Shown here: piece by piece, positions 10,059 through 19,068 of the stretch
Layout of the letters: each line of letters starts with the position of its first letter
How positions within the stretch are numbered: the first letter of the stretch is position 1
Origin: an uncultured Planctomycetaceae bacterium
GTDB lineage: Bacteria; Planctomycetota; Planctomycetia; Planctomycetales; Planctomycetaceae
Direction: 5' to 3'
DNA length: 64,000 nt
Assembly (NCBI GenBank): GCA_937916515.1
Contig: CALFSX010000212.1
Coordinates: forward strand, 1 to 64,000
Position numbers and translations under genes: made by a program
The notes under the pieces: generated by a model
The model's input: the letters and a program-made list of their open reading frames with translations, nothing else
Told to the model about the DNA's origin: nothing
The model's database searches: none

Positions 10059-10079
10059 GCCACGTGCGTGGCAATTTTT
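10059..10079 (+). terminator. Probable intrinsic terminator after tyrS
   Basis: GCCAC (10059-10063) and GTGGC (10068-10072) form a short GC-rich stem around a GTGC loop, followed by AATTTTT. It starts six bases after the tyrS stop codon. The stem is short, so efficiency may be moderate. Confidence 0.6.
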
Positions 10080-10136
10080 GGCTGCAATCAACCAAGATTC
10101 CAGCGTAAAGACGTGAATAGAACCGAGAGATATTAA

Positions 10137-11207
10137 ATGACCATTGGATTCGGAATTGTCGGCACCGGCATGATTTCGCATTTCCATGCGAAGGCGATCG
10201 CTGAAATCAGCGGCGCCAAAGTTGTTGCCTGCTGCGACACGGTAGAAGAACGTGCGACAAGCTTTGCCAACGAATACGGTTGCAAGGCATACACCAGCCT
10301 TGATGATATGCTGGCAGATGCGGACGTGCATATCGTGAACGTGTGTACTCCCAGTGGAGCGCACCGCGATCTGGCTGTGGCTGCGGCGAATGCTGGCAAA
10401 CACGTTGTCGTGGAAAAGCCTTTGGAAATCACGCTTGCTCGTTGCGACGACATCATCAACGCCTGTAAAGACAATAACGTGCGTTTGTGCGCGATTTTCC
10501 CGTCGCGATTCAGTCCGGTTAATATGGCGTTAAAGCAGGCTGTGGAAGACGGTCGCTTTGGTCGTTTGACGCTGGGTGACACCTATGTGAAGTGGTGGCG
10601 AACTCAGGAATATTATGACAGCGGCGGATGGCGCGGCACATGGGGAATGGATGGTGGTGGTGCATACATGAACCAGGCCATTCATCAGGTTGACATGTTG
10701 TACTGGTTGATGGGTGATGTGGTCGAAGTGAATGGCATGACCGACACGCTGGCTCACGAACGCATTGAGGTAGAAGACGTTGGGGTTGCGACTTTGCGAT
10801 TTGCCAATGGTGCGATCGGCGTCATCGAAGCCACGACGAGTGCATGGCCGGGGCTGCTGAAGAAAACGGAAATTCACGGTACTCAGGGCACAGCGGTTGT
10901 TGAACAGGACGACATCCTGCGTTGGGAATTCATGAACGAACTCGACAGCGACGCTGCTGTTCGAGAACAGTTCAAGCCAGGATCGTCCAACACCGGCGGT
11001 GCGGCTGATCCCAAGGCGATTTCGTTTGTTGGTCATCGAGATCAGTTGCAGGATTTCGTCGAGTCGATTCAGGAAAATCGAGACGCTCGCGTTGACGGCA
11101 TTGATGGTCGTAAAAGTGTGGAAATTATCCTGGCCATCTATCAGGCAGCCTGGACAAAGCAGACTGTCACCTTGCCTCTTCCCTGTGACCCGGTTCGCCC
11201 GTCGTAA
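10137..11207 (+). CDS. Gfo/Idh/MocA-family NAD(P)-dependent oxidoreductase
   Basis: A 356-residue sugar or inositol dehydrogenase-like enzyme. The Rossmann motif GIVGTGMI (6-13) binds NAD(P), the EKP motif is at 93-95, and the substrate-side motif GGGAYMNQAIHQVDM (173-187) holds the catalytic His. No signal peptide, hence cytosolic, unlike the many secreted members in planctomycetes. The exact substrate is not predictable. A GAGAG stretch lies before ATG 10137. tmk begins nine bases after its stop, so the two are probably co-transcribed, though no functional link is evident. Confidence 0.88.
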   Translation: MTIGFGIVGTGMISHFHAKAIAEISGAKVVACCDTVEERATSFANEYGCKAYTSLDDMLADADVHIVNVCTPSGAHRDLAVAAANAGKHVVVEKPLEITLARCDDIINACKDNNVRLCAIFPSRFSPVNMALKQAVEDGRFGRLTLGDTYVKWWRTQEYYDSGGWRGTWGMDGGGAYMNQAIHQVDMLYWLMGDVVEVNGMTDTLAHERIEVEDVGVATLRFANGAIGVIEATTSAWPGLLKKTEIHGTQGTAVVEQDDILRWEFMNELDSDAAVREQFKPGSSNTGGAADPKAISFVGHRDQLQDFVESIQENRDARVDGIDGRKSVEIILAIYQAAWTKQTVTLPLPCDPVRPS

Positions 11208-11216
11208 GCAGCAGTC

Positions 11217-11915
11217 ATGACAGTTATTATCGCAATTGAAGGAATCGACGGAGCAGGGAAGGGAACCCAGTCACGCCAGTTGGTCGAACGCCTGCAGGCT
11301 GCAGGTATTACGGCTGCCGGTTTGCAGTTTCCCCGCTATTCTGAAACGACCTTCGGGGGCGTGATCGGCGACTTTCTGAACGGAAGGTTCGGCGATCTGG
11401 ATTCCGTGCATCCGTTGCTGGCGTCGGTGCTGTATGCGGGCGATCGCTTTGAATCAAAACAGGTGCTGCAACAGGCAATCGACCAGCACGACGTGGTTGT
11501 GCTGGATCGATTTACTGGTTCCAACCTGGCTCACCAATGTGCCAAGCTGGACGGTGACGAGCGAACTGAACTGATGACCTGGATTGATCATGTTGAGCAC
11601 GTCGTGTTCGGCTTGCCTCGACCGGACATGAACGTACTGATTGATATCAGTTCCAACTGGAGTCGTGAACTGGTCGGCCGCAAGGGTGCGCGCGACTACA
11701 CAGAAAGCGAAGCAGATATTCAGGAATCGAATCTGCCGTACCTGGAACGTGTGCGAGCCTGCTACCTGACAATTGCGGCACGACGTGATGATTGGTGTTT
11801 GGTGGAAAGCCTTGATGAAAACGGCGAGCTACGAACCATCAGTGATATCAATAAAGAAATTTTTGAACTGATCAGGCCGCTTGCTGGTCTTCCTGAGAGT
11901 CCGATTCAGGCGTAG
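11217..11915 (+). CDS. tmk: Thymidylate (dTMP) kinase
   Basis: Phosphorylates dTMP to dTDP for DNA synthesis. The P-loop EGIDGAGKGTQ is at 8-18, FPRYSE follows the pattern of the dTMP site, and DRFTGSNLAHQ matches the DR(Y/F) motif that positions the substrate. The LID-like segment GRKGARDYTES follows. It has 232 residues, slightly longer than typical. Its last 44 bases overlap the 3' end of scpB on the opposite strand, so no room exists for a separate terminator. Confidence 0.88.
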   Translation: MTVIIAIEGIDGAGKGTQSRQLVERLQAAGITAAGLQFPRYSETTFGGVIGDFLNGRFGDLDSVHPLLASVLYAGDRFESKQVLQQAIDQHDVVVLDRFTGSNLAHQCAKLDGDERTELMTWIDHVEHVVFGLPRPDMNVLIDISSNWSRELVGRKGARDYTESEADIQESNLPYLERVRACYLTIAARRDDWCLVESLDENGELRTISDINKEIFELIRPLAGLPESPIQA

Positions 11916-12687
11916 CTTCATCGGCCAGTTCATCACTGTCGCTGGTAGCGCCTGCAACTGTTGAATCAGTTTCTTGTGTGGGATCGGGTTTTCGTCCGAT
12001 CGTGTCGTAGTCGGGTAGTTCCTGAATGCTTCCGATTCCGAACATGTCAAGAAACGCTCGAGTTGTAATGTACAGGAATGGTCGGCCAAGCGAATCTTCT
12101 TCGCCGCCGACTTTCACAAGGCCACGATCAACCAGCTGACGAATCATTTCGCTGGCTTGAACTCCCCGAATCGCTTCCACGCCGACTCGAGTGATGGGTT
12201 GCTGGTAAGCGATGATTGTGAGCGTTTCCATGGCCGATTGAGACAGCTTCATCTGAGACTGTCGGTGATGCAGCCGGTCCAGCCAGTTAACCAGTTTGGG
12301 CCGCGTCATCAGCAAGTAACCAGTTGCCGTTTTTTCAATTCGAAACGCCGACTGAGTCAGGTCGTAGCTGGTGTTAAGCAGCTCAACCATTTGTTTGGCT
12401 TCTTTGCCATCGATAATTCCAGCCAGCAGTGCGAGCTTGCGGCTGGGAACAGCGCCTTTGGAAATTAGCAGCACTGCTTCCAGACGAGCCATCCTGTCTG
12501 ATCGAATGAGCTGACCGTCGGCTTTCAGAACTGATGTGTCTACGATCGTTTTCAGTCGGAACAGTGGTCCGTTGCGATAGATGGACTTTTGCAGTTCCGA
12601 CTGTGCGTTTGCTACCCGACGCAGTTCATGGGTGTCGCCAGAACCGTTGTGTGTCAGAGATCGTGAGTTTGAGATACTGGCGTACAT
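11872..12687 (-). CDS. scpB: Segregation and condensation protein B
   Basis: Winged-helix subunit of the SMC-ScpA-ScpB condensin complex that organises the chromosome. The tandem winged-helix region is visible: ARLEAVLLISKGAVPSRKL, then LSQSAMETLTIIAYQQPITR, the hallmark ScpB helix, then IRGVQASEMIRQLVDRGLVK and the GRPFLYITT wing. About 50 N-terminal residues precede the usual ScpB start and the C-terminus is an acidic tail (ATPESDSQEDQQAA). I chose ATG 12687 over TTG 12714; neither has a good ribosome binding site, so the N-terminus is uncertain. scpA is not in the window. Confidence 0.88.
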   Translation of the reverse strand: MYASISNSRSLTHNGSGDTHELRRVANAQSELQKSIYRNGPLFRLKTIVDTSVLKADGQLIRSDRMARLEAVLLISKGAVPSRKLALLAGIIDGKEAKQMVELLNTSYDLTQSAFRIEKTATGYLLMTRPKLVNWLDRLHHRQSQMKLSQSAMETLTIIAYQQPITRVGVEAIRGVQASEMIRQLVDRGLVKVGGEEDSLGRPFLYITTRAFLDMFGIGSIQELPDYDTIGRKPDPTQETDSTVAGATSDSDELADEATPESDSQEDQQAA

Positions 12688-12750
12688 GCCCGCAGTTCTT
12701 TGAGCGATTATCAATTCGGCCAGTTTCAGTCTGGTCCGTGTAAGTCTGGT

Positions 12751-13386
12751 TTATTGGTTTTGGTTGGCCAGCCATGACTTTACCTGCACAACGACGTCTG
12801 TTGCGGCGGCGGCACGAGTTGATCCGATGGCTTCAAAACGATAGCTGATAATTCCCTGTCCAGGCTGGAAGAATGCAACGAAACCAAACGAACGGCCGTC
12901 GCCGGGGGAAAACCAAAGTGTCCGAGTCACCCCCAGCTGTCGCAGAACGGCCAGCAGGTGGTCGGTATCCGCATCGTTGCCAGGCTCAGGAGACCGATTC
13001 GAAAAAGCGGATGATGGATTTCCGTTGTTGGAGGCATAGCTGGCACGCGGAGCGATCGAGCTGCCACCAGAATTGAATCCGTCGGAGGCTTCTGCCAGCA
13101 AGGCATTTTCCAGTCCCGGAAAATCATCTTCAGCGCCGAATTCTTCTGCAGAACCGAGTTCTGCACCGAATTCGCCGGAGGCAAACTGATCCGGGGGAAA
13201 ACCGCCAGCGTCTGGTTGTTGGTCCGTGGCGTCCTTCTGAGAGGCTGCGGAAAGCAGACTGCTTAGAAAGTTGCCCTTGGAGTCAACTGGTTTCAGCATG
13301 GCGATGGCTGGCACAATAATCAGTGGCAGCATCATGATAAATGTTGTTAGCGGCCCGCCGCGTGAGGATTCCATTCCAGTTTCCAC
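12751..13386 (-). CDS. Hypothetical single-pass membrane protein
   Basis: A 211-residue protein with a hydrophobic segment near the N-terminus (TTFIMMLPLIIVPAIAML, about 14-31). A long low-complexity stretch rich in Gly, Ala, Asp, Phe and Ser follows, then a C-terminal folded part (LLAVLRQLGVTRTLWFSPGD, RSFGFVAFFQPGQGIISYRF). The frame can start at GTG 13386 or ATG 13374; the ribosome binding site does not decide. The gene lies 63 bp upstream of the scpB start on the same strand. Not recognised as a named family; the membrane segment is the only safe inference. Confidence 0.6.
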   Translation of the reverse strand: METGMESSRGGPLTTFIMMLPLIIVPAIAMLKPVDSKGNFLSSLLSAASQKDATDQQPDAGGFPPDQFASGEFGAELGSAEEFGAEDDFPGLENALLAEASDGFNSGGSSIAPRASYASNNGNPSSAFSNRSPEPGNDADTDHLLAVLRQLGVTRTLWFSPGDGRSFGFVAFFQPGQGIISYRFEAIGSTRAAAATDVVVQVKSWLANQNQ

Positions 13387-13759
13387 ATCTGTGATAAGGA
13401 GTTCCTTCTCCAGTAATTCTGTCGTCGTCGGCTGGTTATCAATGCGTCATTCGACATTGTGTGGCGTCGAAATTTGAGGCGTGATCTAACCAATCGGGTG
13501 GCAGATATTGCCGAAGTTTAGTTCCAATGCAAGAATGCCACAATCGCAGTTTACGAGACCCTACTTTCTGGACAGCAGTAGGAAAGACAAGTGCCAATTC
13601 CTTGCGAATGCTTCAAGAATGCTGCTGATTCAGGCAGATGAAGTCATAGAATAGGCCTCGATGAGTCGTTTTTGTTGGCCTCGTCCCGGCTATAATCAGG
13701 AGTTCCGTGAGATTCAGGCGGAAAAATTCGACCGCAATGTCTCCCCGGAGAAAAAAAAT
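13387..13759. other. Divergent intergenic region, no gene seen
   Basis: 373 bp between the divergent genes at 13386 and 13760. A perfect -10-like TATAAT at 13691-13696 lies 64 bp before ATG 13760, but no convincing -35 box stands 16-18 bp upstream of it. Nothing else structured was noticed. Confidence 0.35.
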
Positions 13760-14539
13760 ATGCGATATCTCAATACAACCAAGTCTGTTTTGGCTCTATT
13801 GACACTTGGTGTCTGCCTGCCTGTTTCCAGCTTAGCCGATGAGCCATCTACGGCTGAAGAGCATCCGCTGAGACCTGCGATCAGGTATGCAAAAGCCTGC
13901 CTTGAAAAGGTGGAAGCGTTGCCTGGCTATGAAGCGACGTTCTATAAGAAAGAGGTCGTTGGCAAGGCTGTGATTTCGCAACAGATGAAAATCAAAGTGC
14001 GTCATGAACCATTCAGCGTTTACTTGTACTTTCAAACGCCCCATGAAGGCCGCGAAGTTATCTACGTTGATGGTGCCAATAACGGAAAACTGCTGGCTCA
14101 CGAAGCTGGTTTGTTCAGTATTGCCGGCACGATGGAACTGATGCCGACTGATCCAATGGTCATGGGCGAAAATCGCTATCCTATTACAATGGCAGGAATC
14201 GCCAACGCCGTAAAAGTGATCATCGATCGATGGGAAGAAGAAACCAAGTATGGCGAAATTGATGTCAAGTATTTTCCAGAAGCCAAGCTTGGATCTCTCA
14301 CTTGTCGAGTTGTGGAAGCAACTCACCCCGTGCCTCGGCGTCAGTTTGACAGCCATAAAATTCGAATGTGGGTTGATACCAAGTCTGGATTGCCGGTTCG
14401 TATGCAGAAGTTCGGCTTTCCTCGAAAAGCTGGCGGCGAGCCTCCAATTATCGAAGATTACACATTCACTGACATCAAGACTGACACTCGTCTGACAGAT
14501 GCAGATTTCGATCGCAACAATTCCAAGTACAGCTTTTGA
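13760..14539 (+). CDS. DUF1571-like secreted protein
   Basis: A 259-residue exported protein. ATG 13760 has CCGGAG nine bases upstream and yields a signal peptide (KSVLALLTLGVCLPVSSLA); the frame is open further upstream but lacks a signal there. The body (GYEATFYKKEVVGKAVIS, MKIKVRHEPFSVYLYFQ, GREVIYVDGANNGKLLAHE, MWVDTKSGLPVRMQKFGFP) matches my memory of planctomycete DUF1571 proteins, which resemble LolA/LolB-type lipid-binding folds. A role in envelope lipid handling is a guess from that fold. A terminator follows at 14651. Confidence 0.75.
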   Translation: MRYLNTTKSVLALLTLGVCLPVSSLADEPSTAEEHPLRPAIRYAKACLEKVEALPGYEATFYKKEVVGKAVISQQMKIKVRHEPFSVYLYFQTPHEGREVIYVDGANNGKLLAHEAGLFSIAGTMELMPTDPMVMGENRYPITMAGIANAVKVIIDRWEEETKYGEIDVKYFPEAKLGSLTCRVVEATHPVPRRQFDSHKIRMWVDTKSGLPVRMQKFGFPRKAGGEPPIIEDYTFTDIKTDTRLTDADFDRNNSKYSF

Positions 14540-14650
14540 TTTACGAACGACAACGCATCAATTCATTTCTAATGTTTTTGTTTAGTGCCCTGTATTGTCG
14601 CTTTGCAAATAAGGCCCCGTCCTTAACGGGCTGTCTTCAAAATCAAGTCA

Positions 14651-14682
14651 AAGGTCGAGGCGTTGCGTCTCGGCCTTTTTCT
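14651..14682 (+). terminator. Intrinsic terminator after the DUF1571-like gene
   Basis: AAGGTCGAG (14651-14659) pairs with CTCGGCCTT (14669-14677) with one G-T pair, and the stem runs into a T5 tract. It is about 110 nt beyond the stop codon at 14539 and before panC. Confidence 0.75.
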
Positions 14683-14788
14683 ATTGAATCCATTTGCTTT
14701 CGTTTCTGTTGTTGTTCAGCGTTACACTGAGCCGGGTGGTTTTCGTCGAATATTGTCAGGCATTCGATTTTAAGTTGAGAATTTAAAA

Positions 14789-15637
14789 ATGCAGGTTGAA
14801 TCGACTCCTTCTGTTGTGCGTGAAATTGTAAGAACAGCTCGGCGCGATCGTGCTGTTGTGGGTGTGGTGCCAACCATGGGGGCTTTGCACGCAGGGCATG
14901 TGAGCCTGATTGAACGTGCCAGAACTGAGTGTGATTTTGTTGTGGCGACGATCTTTGTAAATCCGACGCAGTTTGGCCCGAATGAAGATTTTTCTAAGTA
15001 TCCGCGAACGATGGAGCAGGATCTGGAGATGTGTAAGAACGCTGACGCTGATCTTGTATTTACTCCTGACACATCTCAAATGTACACGGCCGACGCAGAA
15101 ACCGTGGTTAAGGTGACTCAATTGACATCGCGTCTGGAAGGCGCTGTTCGGCCAACTCATTTCGATGGTGTGACGACTGTTGTTGCCAAGCTCTTCAATA
15201 TCACCGATCCCGATAAAGCATTTTTCGGGCAGAAGGATTTTCAGCAGCAACTTGTGATTCGCAGAATGGTGGCGGATCTGGACTGGGGCATCGAAATCGT
15301 GACATGCCCGATTGTTCGGGAAGCTGATGGTTTGGCCATGAGCAGCCGGAATCGCTATCTGTCCGCAGAAGAACGTCAACGTTCTCTTGTGCTAAGCCAA
15401 TCGCTGCAACTGGGCAAAAAGCTGGCATTGGAAACTGCCGCCACACCAGCGGAAATTGAGCGCCAAATGCAGGATTTGATTTTGGCGACGGATGGCGTTG
15501 TGCTGGACTATGCCGTGGTTTTGTCTGCAGATTCACTGCTTCCGCTGCAGAATCGTCCGGATTCCGCAGTCGCTTTGGTGGCAGCGCGGTTGGGGGCGAC
15601 ACGCCTAATCGACAACCAGATTCTGCAATTTCGCTGA
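14789..15637 (+). CDS. panC: Pantothenate synthetase
   Basis: Joins pantoate and beta-alanine with ATP to make pantothenate for CoA synthesis. The 282-residue length is standard. Motifs: PTMGALHAGH (28-37, the HxGH ATP site), FVNPTQFGPNEDF, FFGQKDFQQ and MSSRNRYLS (KMSKS equivalent). GAGAA lies seven bases before the ATG. panB and panD are not nearby. lgt follows in the same direction 132 bp downstream. Confidence 0.95.
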   Translation: MQVESTPSVVREIVRTARRDRAVVGVVPTMGALHAGHVSLIERARTECDFVVATIFVNPTQFGPNEDFSKYPRTMEQDLEMCKNADADLVFTPDTSQMYTADAETVVKVTQLTSRLEGAVRPTHFDGVTTVVAKLFNITDPDKAFFGQKDFQQQLVIRRMVADLDWGIEIVTCPIVREADGLAMSSRNRYLSAEERQRSLVLSQSLQLGKKLALETAATPAEIERQMQDLILATDGVVLDYAVVLSADSLLPLQNRPDSAVALVAARLGATRLIDNQILQFR

Positions 15638-15769
15638 TTGGACAAGATTCGCTATATTGCCGCGAAGGGTCTGGCAGGGGGCGAGGCGAATACGTGGGCG
15701 ATTGGCGTCTGCGATTTGTTTTCGTTGTTGTCGGGCGTCGCCGTCAACCATCGAATCTGAGAACTCGCT

Positions 15770-16843
15770 ATGCGAAAAGTGCTTCTCCGCATTGTCTTTG
15801 ATCAACTCTGGCACTTTCAGTCTGTCGGAAATGAACTGCTGATTGGTTTCGGTTGGGCGATCGCTTTATGGCTGGTGATTGCCGCCGTTGCGTTGGGCGT
15901 TATGTGGAAGGTGACGCGAGATTCCAAACAGGTGTTTTCGTCGTTGCTGTTCTGGTCCATTATTCCCACTGCGATCGCGATGATTCCGGTTCTGGGGCTA
16001 CCTCTGGCGCATGATGGCATCCCCGTTTTTGGCTACGGTTTTATGATGTTCGTGGGATTTTCGACGGGCACATTTCTGGCAAGCCGTCGAGCTCAAACCG
16101 TGGGGATGAATCCCGATGTTATTTGGGATCTGATGATGTGGCTGCTGATTCCTGGAATTATCGGCGCGAGAATCGTGTACCTGCTGCAGAATTGGAATCG
16201 GGTGTTGGGAGGAAAGCAGGGGCTGGCGTTTGTTAAAAGCGTGGTCGCTTTGTGGGACGGAGGCATCGTGTTCTACGGTTGCATTATTGGAGGCGTCGCA
16301 GGTTTGCTGGTGTTTTGTCGCCGCAACAAAATTCGACCGCTGCAATTGCTGGATGTGATCATGCCGTCTCTGTTTGTGGGGCTGGGCTTCGGAAGGATTG
16401 GCTGCTTTCTTTACGGTTGTTGTTTTGGAGCACCGTGTGAATTGCCGTGGGCGGTACAGTTTCCGTCGGATAGCATGACCTATCAAGTGTTGTCCGAACG
16501 TGGTCTGCAGTTTCTTTCGGCCGATCAGCAGTTAACGATTCCCCTGCATCCGACTCAGATCTATAGCTCTATTCTGGCGTTCGCGTTGGGAGGGCTGCTT
16601 AGCTGGTATTTTCGTCGTCGCCCATTCGAAGGTGCTGTGCTGGCGCTGGGGTGGATTATTTATCCGATCAACCGGTTTGTCCTGGAGATTATTCGAGACG
16701 ATGAACCTGGTCGCCTTGGAACTGCGTTTACTTTTTCACAGCTAATGAGCATTGGGTTGTTTATTTCCGGATGCGTGCTGATGTTTGTGCTGCAGAAAAA
16801 GCATTCAGCCGCGAAGCCAGTAACAGAGCCGGGGAAGCCATGA
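15770..16843 (+). CDS. lgt: Prolipoprotein diacylglyceryl transferase
   Basis: Transfers diacylglycerol from phosphatidylglycerol to the lipobox Cys of prolipoproteins in the inner membrane. The 357-residue protein has about seven hydrophobic segments. The Lgt signature appears as GLGFGRIGCFLYGCCFG, a Cys-rich variant in place of the usual GRxGNFxNxExxG, and HPTQIYSS with the substrate-binding YE/YS region near the C-terminal REIIRDDEPGR-like segment. It is longer than the E. coli enzyme at the N-terminus. A clear lipoprotein substrate in this window is the product of 39902-40798. Confidence 0.88.
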   Translation: MRKVLLRIVFDQLWHFQSVGNELLIGFGWAIALWLVIAAVALGVMWKVTRDSKQVFSSLLFWSIIPTAIAMIPVLGLPLAHDGIPVFGYGFMMFVGFSTGTFLASRRAQTVGMNPDVIWDLMMWLLIPGIIGARIVYLLQNWNRVLGGKQGLAFVKSVVALWDGGIVFYGCIIGGVAGLLVFCRRNKIRPLQLLDVIMPSLFVGLGFGRIGCFLYGCCFGAPCELPWAVQFPSDSMTYQVLSERGLQFLSADQQLTIPLHPTQIYSSILAFALGGLLSWYFRRRPFEGAVLALGWIIYPINRFVLEIIRDDEPGRLGTAFTFSQLMSIGLFISGCVLMFVLQKKHSAAKPVTEPGKP

Positions 16844-16883
16844 AGTAGCGGCTTGATTGAGCTATCGATGGCAATTCGGTGAA

Positions 16884-17525
16884 ATGCTGCAAGAATATTC
16901 CCGCATCGGGGTACTTAATGTAGTTTTTGATCACTTCTGTTGGGCCGAAGCATCGTTGGATTCAATATCAGACAATCAGTTGATCCAGCAAACCATTGCC
17001 GGGAATACTAGCGCCTTTGGTGCGTTGATTGAAAGATATCAGGACCGTCTGGTACATAGTCTTGAGCACGCGATTGGCTCTCGAGAAGATGCTTTAGATG
17101 CCGCTCAACAGGCCTTTGTTTCTGCGTGGAAGAATCTGGCTTCGTTTCGGCAGGATGCTGCATTCTATTCGTGGCTGTACCGCGTGGCCTTGAATGCAGC
17201 GATCAGCAATAAACGCAGACAGCGAGTGCCAACCACGTCGTTGGAAAATTATGTGGCAGCATCCGGCGTTGTGCCTCACGATAAGAATTCTGATGCCGAT
17301 CCGGAACGTCAGTTGGCCAGTGACGAACACGTTTGTTTGGTGCGTGAAGCACTGCTGCAGCTAGCCAAAGAATTTCGCCAGCCGCTGGTGTTGAAGGAAA
17401 TGGATGGCTTTTCTTATGAAGAAATTGCGTCTATTCTGGATATTCCAATCGGCACCGTTCGCAGCCGAATTTTCCGAGCTCGCAAGGAACTCACCGAACG
17501 TTTGCAAAGACTGTTCGGAGAGTAA
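16884..17525 (+). CDS. ECF-type RNA polymerase sigma factor
   Basis: A sigma-70-family protein with regions 2 and 4 only. Region 2 spans NTSAFGALIERYQDRLVHSL to QAFVSAWKNLASFRQDAAFYSWLYRVALN; region 4 is LPxEFRQPLVLKEMDGFSYEEIA with the HTH IPIGTVRSRIFRARKEL. The start is uncertain: ATG 16884 (213 residues) is given, but TTG 16956 would begin just before region 2 and fits typical family lengths. No anti-sigma gene is adjacent. It lies 41 bp after lgt, so co-transcription is possible. Confidence 0.85.
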   Translation: MLQEYSRIGVLNVVFDHFCWAEASLDSISDNQLIQQTIAGNTSAFGALIERYQDRLVHSLEHAIGSREDALDAAQQAFVSAWKNLASFRQDAAFYSWLYRVALNAAISNKRRQRVPTTSLENYVAASGVVPHDKNSDADPERQLASDEHVCLVREALLQLAKEFRQPLVLKEMDGFSYEEIASILDIPIGTVRSRIFRARKELTERLQRLFGE

Positions 17526-17535
17526 ACTTTGTCCG

Positions 17536-17556
17536 GCTGCCAGCAGCGTTTTTTTT
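17536..17556 (+). terminator. Possible weak terminator after the sigma factor gene
   Basis: GCTG (17536-17539) and CAGC (17544-17547) form a four-base stem followed by G and eight T residues. The T-run is good but the stem is short. The position, 11 nt after the stop codon and before the convergent sppA gene, supports it. Confidence 0.4.
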
Positions 17557-17659
17557 CGTAGGCAACATTCTGAGAAAAAAGGCTGGCCCAACTATCGCGA
17601 AGCGACATGAACGAATGGGGCCATTCAATTCGTGATCTTTGCTGGGACAGGGCAGGTTT

Positions 17660-18712
17660 CTATTTGGCCGAACCTGCGACCCACGGATTCCAGGAACAAT
17701 AGTACATAGCTTTAGGCACACTGGCGTCCAGGATTTGCTCCATCACTGACGTTGTCGATTCTGTTTTGGCTCCCAGCAGCATGTCGAAGAGTCCCGGAGC
17801 CACAGAATATTCAACGGTTTCATAATCTGTCAGGCTCAGAGATTTTGCCAATGCGGCCAGAGCGTCTTCTTCATAGCCGATTTCATCAACCAGGCCGCTT
17901 TTCACGGCCTGATTGGCTGTGTAGATTTGGCCCGTTGCAAGTTCTCTCACCTGTTCTTCGTTCAGCTTTGGTCGGTTCTGTTCTATGACGCCCACAAAAC
18001 GTACGAATGAATCGTCCAGGATTGCTTTCCAGACTTCCTGTTCGCGTTCTGTGAGATCGCGAAATGGGTTAAGAGAATCTTTCAGTGGTCCTGTGACCAA
18101 CGGCTCGACAGTGACCCCGATTTTGTTTGCCAGTTCCGACGCGTTGTAGCGAGGCACAATCACGCCGATTGAACCGGTCCACGTTGTCGGTTCTGCGAAG
18201 ATGCGTCCTGAATTGCCGCTGGCCATCGCGATATAGTAGCCGCCAGATGCTGCCAGGCGTTTCATGGCGACGTAGACAGGTTTCTTGTCTGACAGCTTCT
18301 TCAGTTCGTAATACAGTTGGTGACTGTCAGCAACCAGGCCTCCGGGACTGTCGATTGCCAACAGAACTCCTTTGATTGTGTCGTCGTCAATGGCATGTTT
18401 GATTTGTTTTAACCAGCGTTCAGTGTAGGGCGGCATGATTGTGCCCGAAAAGTTGATGACCGCCAGTTTGGAAGTCGCTTTCCTGTTTCCGGAATGGTGA
18501 ACCTGGTTGATGCCGTTGGCAGGGCCCGTGGATTCGGCTGCCTTGCTTAGAAGAAATACGACGTTCATCAAAATGGACGCGGACAGGACGGTGACCAACA
18601 GTCGCTTTCCTGTCGACTTCCAGGTTGAGTCGCTCGCTTCTACTCGAATTACGACTGAGTTGGCTGTTACCGTAGTGGATTCACCCGGTGACATGGAATG
18701 CTCTTGGGGCAT
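17660..18712 (-). CDS. sppA: Signal peptide peptidase SppA (S49 family, short form)
   Basis: Membrane-anchored serine peptidase that degrades cleaved signal peptides. A membrane anchor is at about 37-57 (LLVTVLSASILMNVVFLLS). The S49 core follows: LLAIDSPGG, then the nucleophile Ser (about 156) in AASGGYYIAMA, and the general-base Lys (about 211) in GPLKDSLNPFR; GQIYTANQAVKSGLVDEIG is the conserved C-terminal motif. At 350 residues it is the short, single-domain form that would oligomerise. Start ATG 18712 has GGA about 11 bases upstream; TTG/GTG alternatives further upstream add no recognisable sequence. Confidence 0.88.
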   Translation of the reverse strand: MPQEHSMSPGESTTVTANSVVIRVEASDSTWKSTGKRLLVTVLSASILMNVVFLLSKAAESTGPANGINQVHHSGNRKATSKLAVINFSGTIMPPYTERWLKQIKHAIDDDTIKGVLLAIDSPGGLVADSHQLYYELKKLSDKKPVYVAMKRLAASGGYYIAMASGNSGRIFAEPTTWTGSIGVIVPRYNASELANKIGVTVEPLVTGPLKDSLNPFRDLTEREQEVWKAILDDSFVRFVGVIEQNRPKLNEEQVRELATGQIYTANQAVKSGLVDEIGYEEDALAALAKSLSLTDYETVEYSVAPGLFDMLLGAKTESTTSVMEQILDASVPKAMYYCSWNPWVAGSAK

Positions 18713-19068
18713 GTCTGCATTTTCCGATTCAAAAATCGATCTAAGGGTTGTTGCGGCGGCGATTGTCGTCAATTGCGATGCGATTGTGAAGACAGGCAGT
18801 CTGAGTTGAGTTTCTTTGTCACATAGAATGTCGCGTTGGTAGTCATGTTATCTATCGCAAGGCCGCAGAAACTGACTTTCCGGAACAATAGACTCATTCC
18901 GACCAGTCGATAGACCTGAATAGGTCGTGCCAGGCGGTGACTTCTCAGCGTGTGCGTGAGTGAGCCCGTCCAGCCGAATCTGCCGACTTTCAGAGAAAAA
19001 TTTACGCACCAGTGGTGCCGACAGACTTCAGCAAAACGAGCTCTGAGCGGAAAACAGGAAAGCGGACC
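18713..19068. other. Divergent intergenic region, no gene seen
   Basis: 356 bp between sppA and the YHS-like gene. It must hold both promoters, but I could not identify a convincing -35/-10 pair or any notable repeat. Confidence 0.4.
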
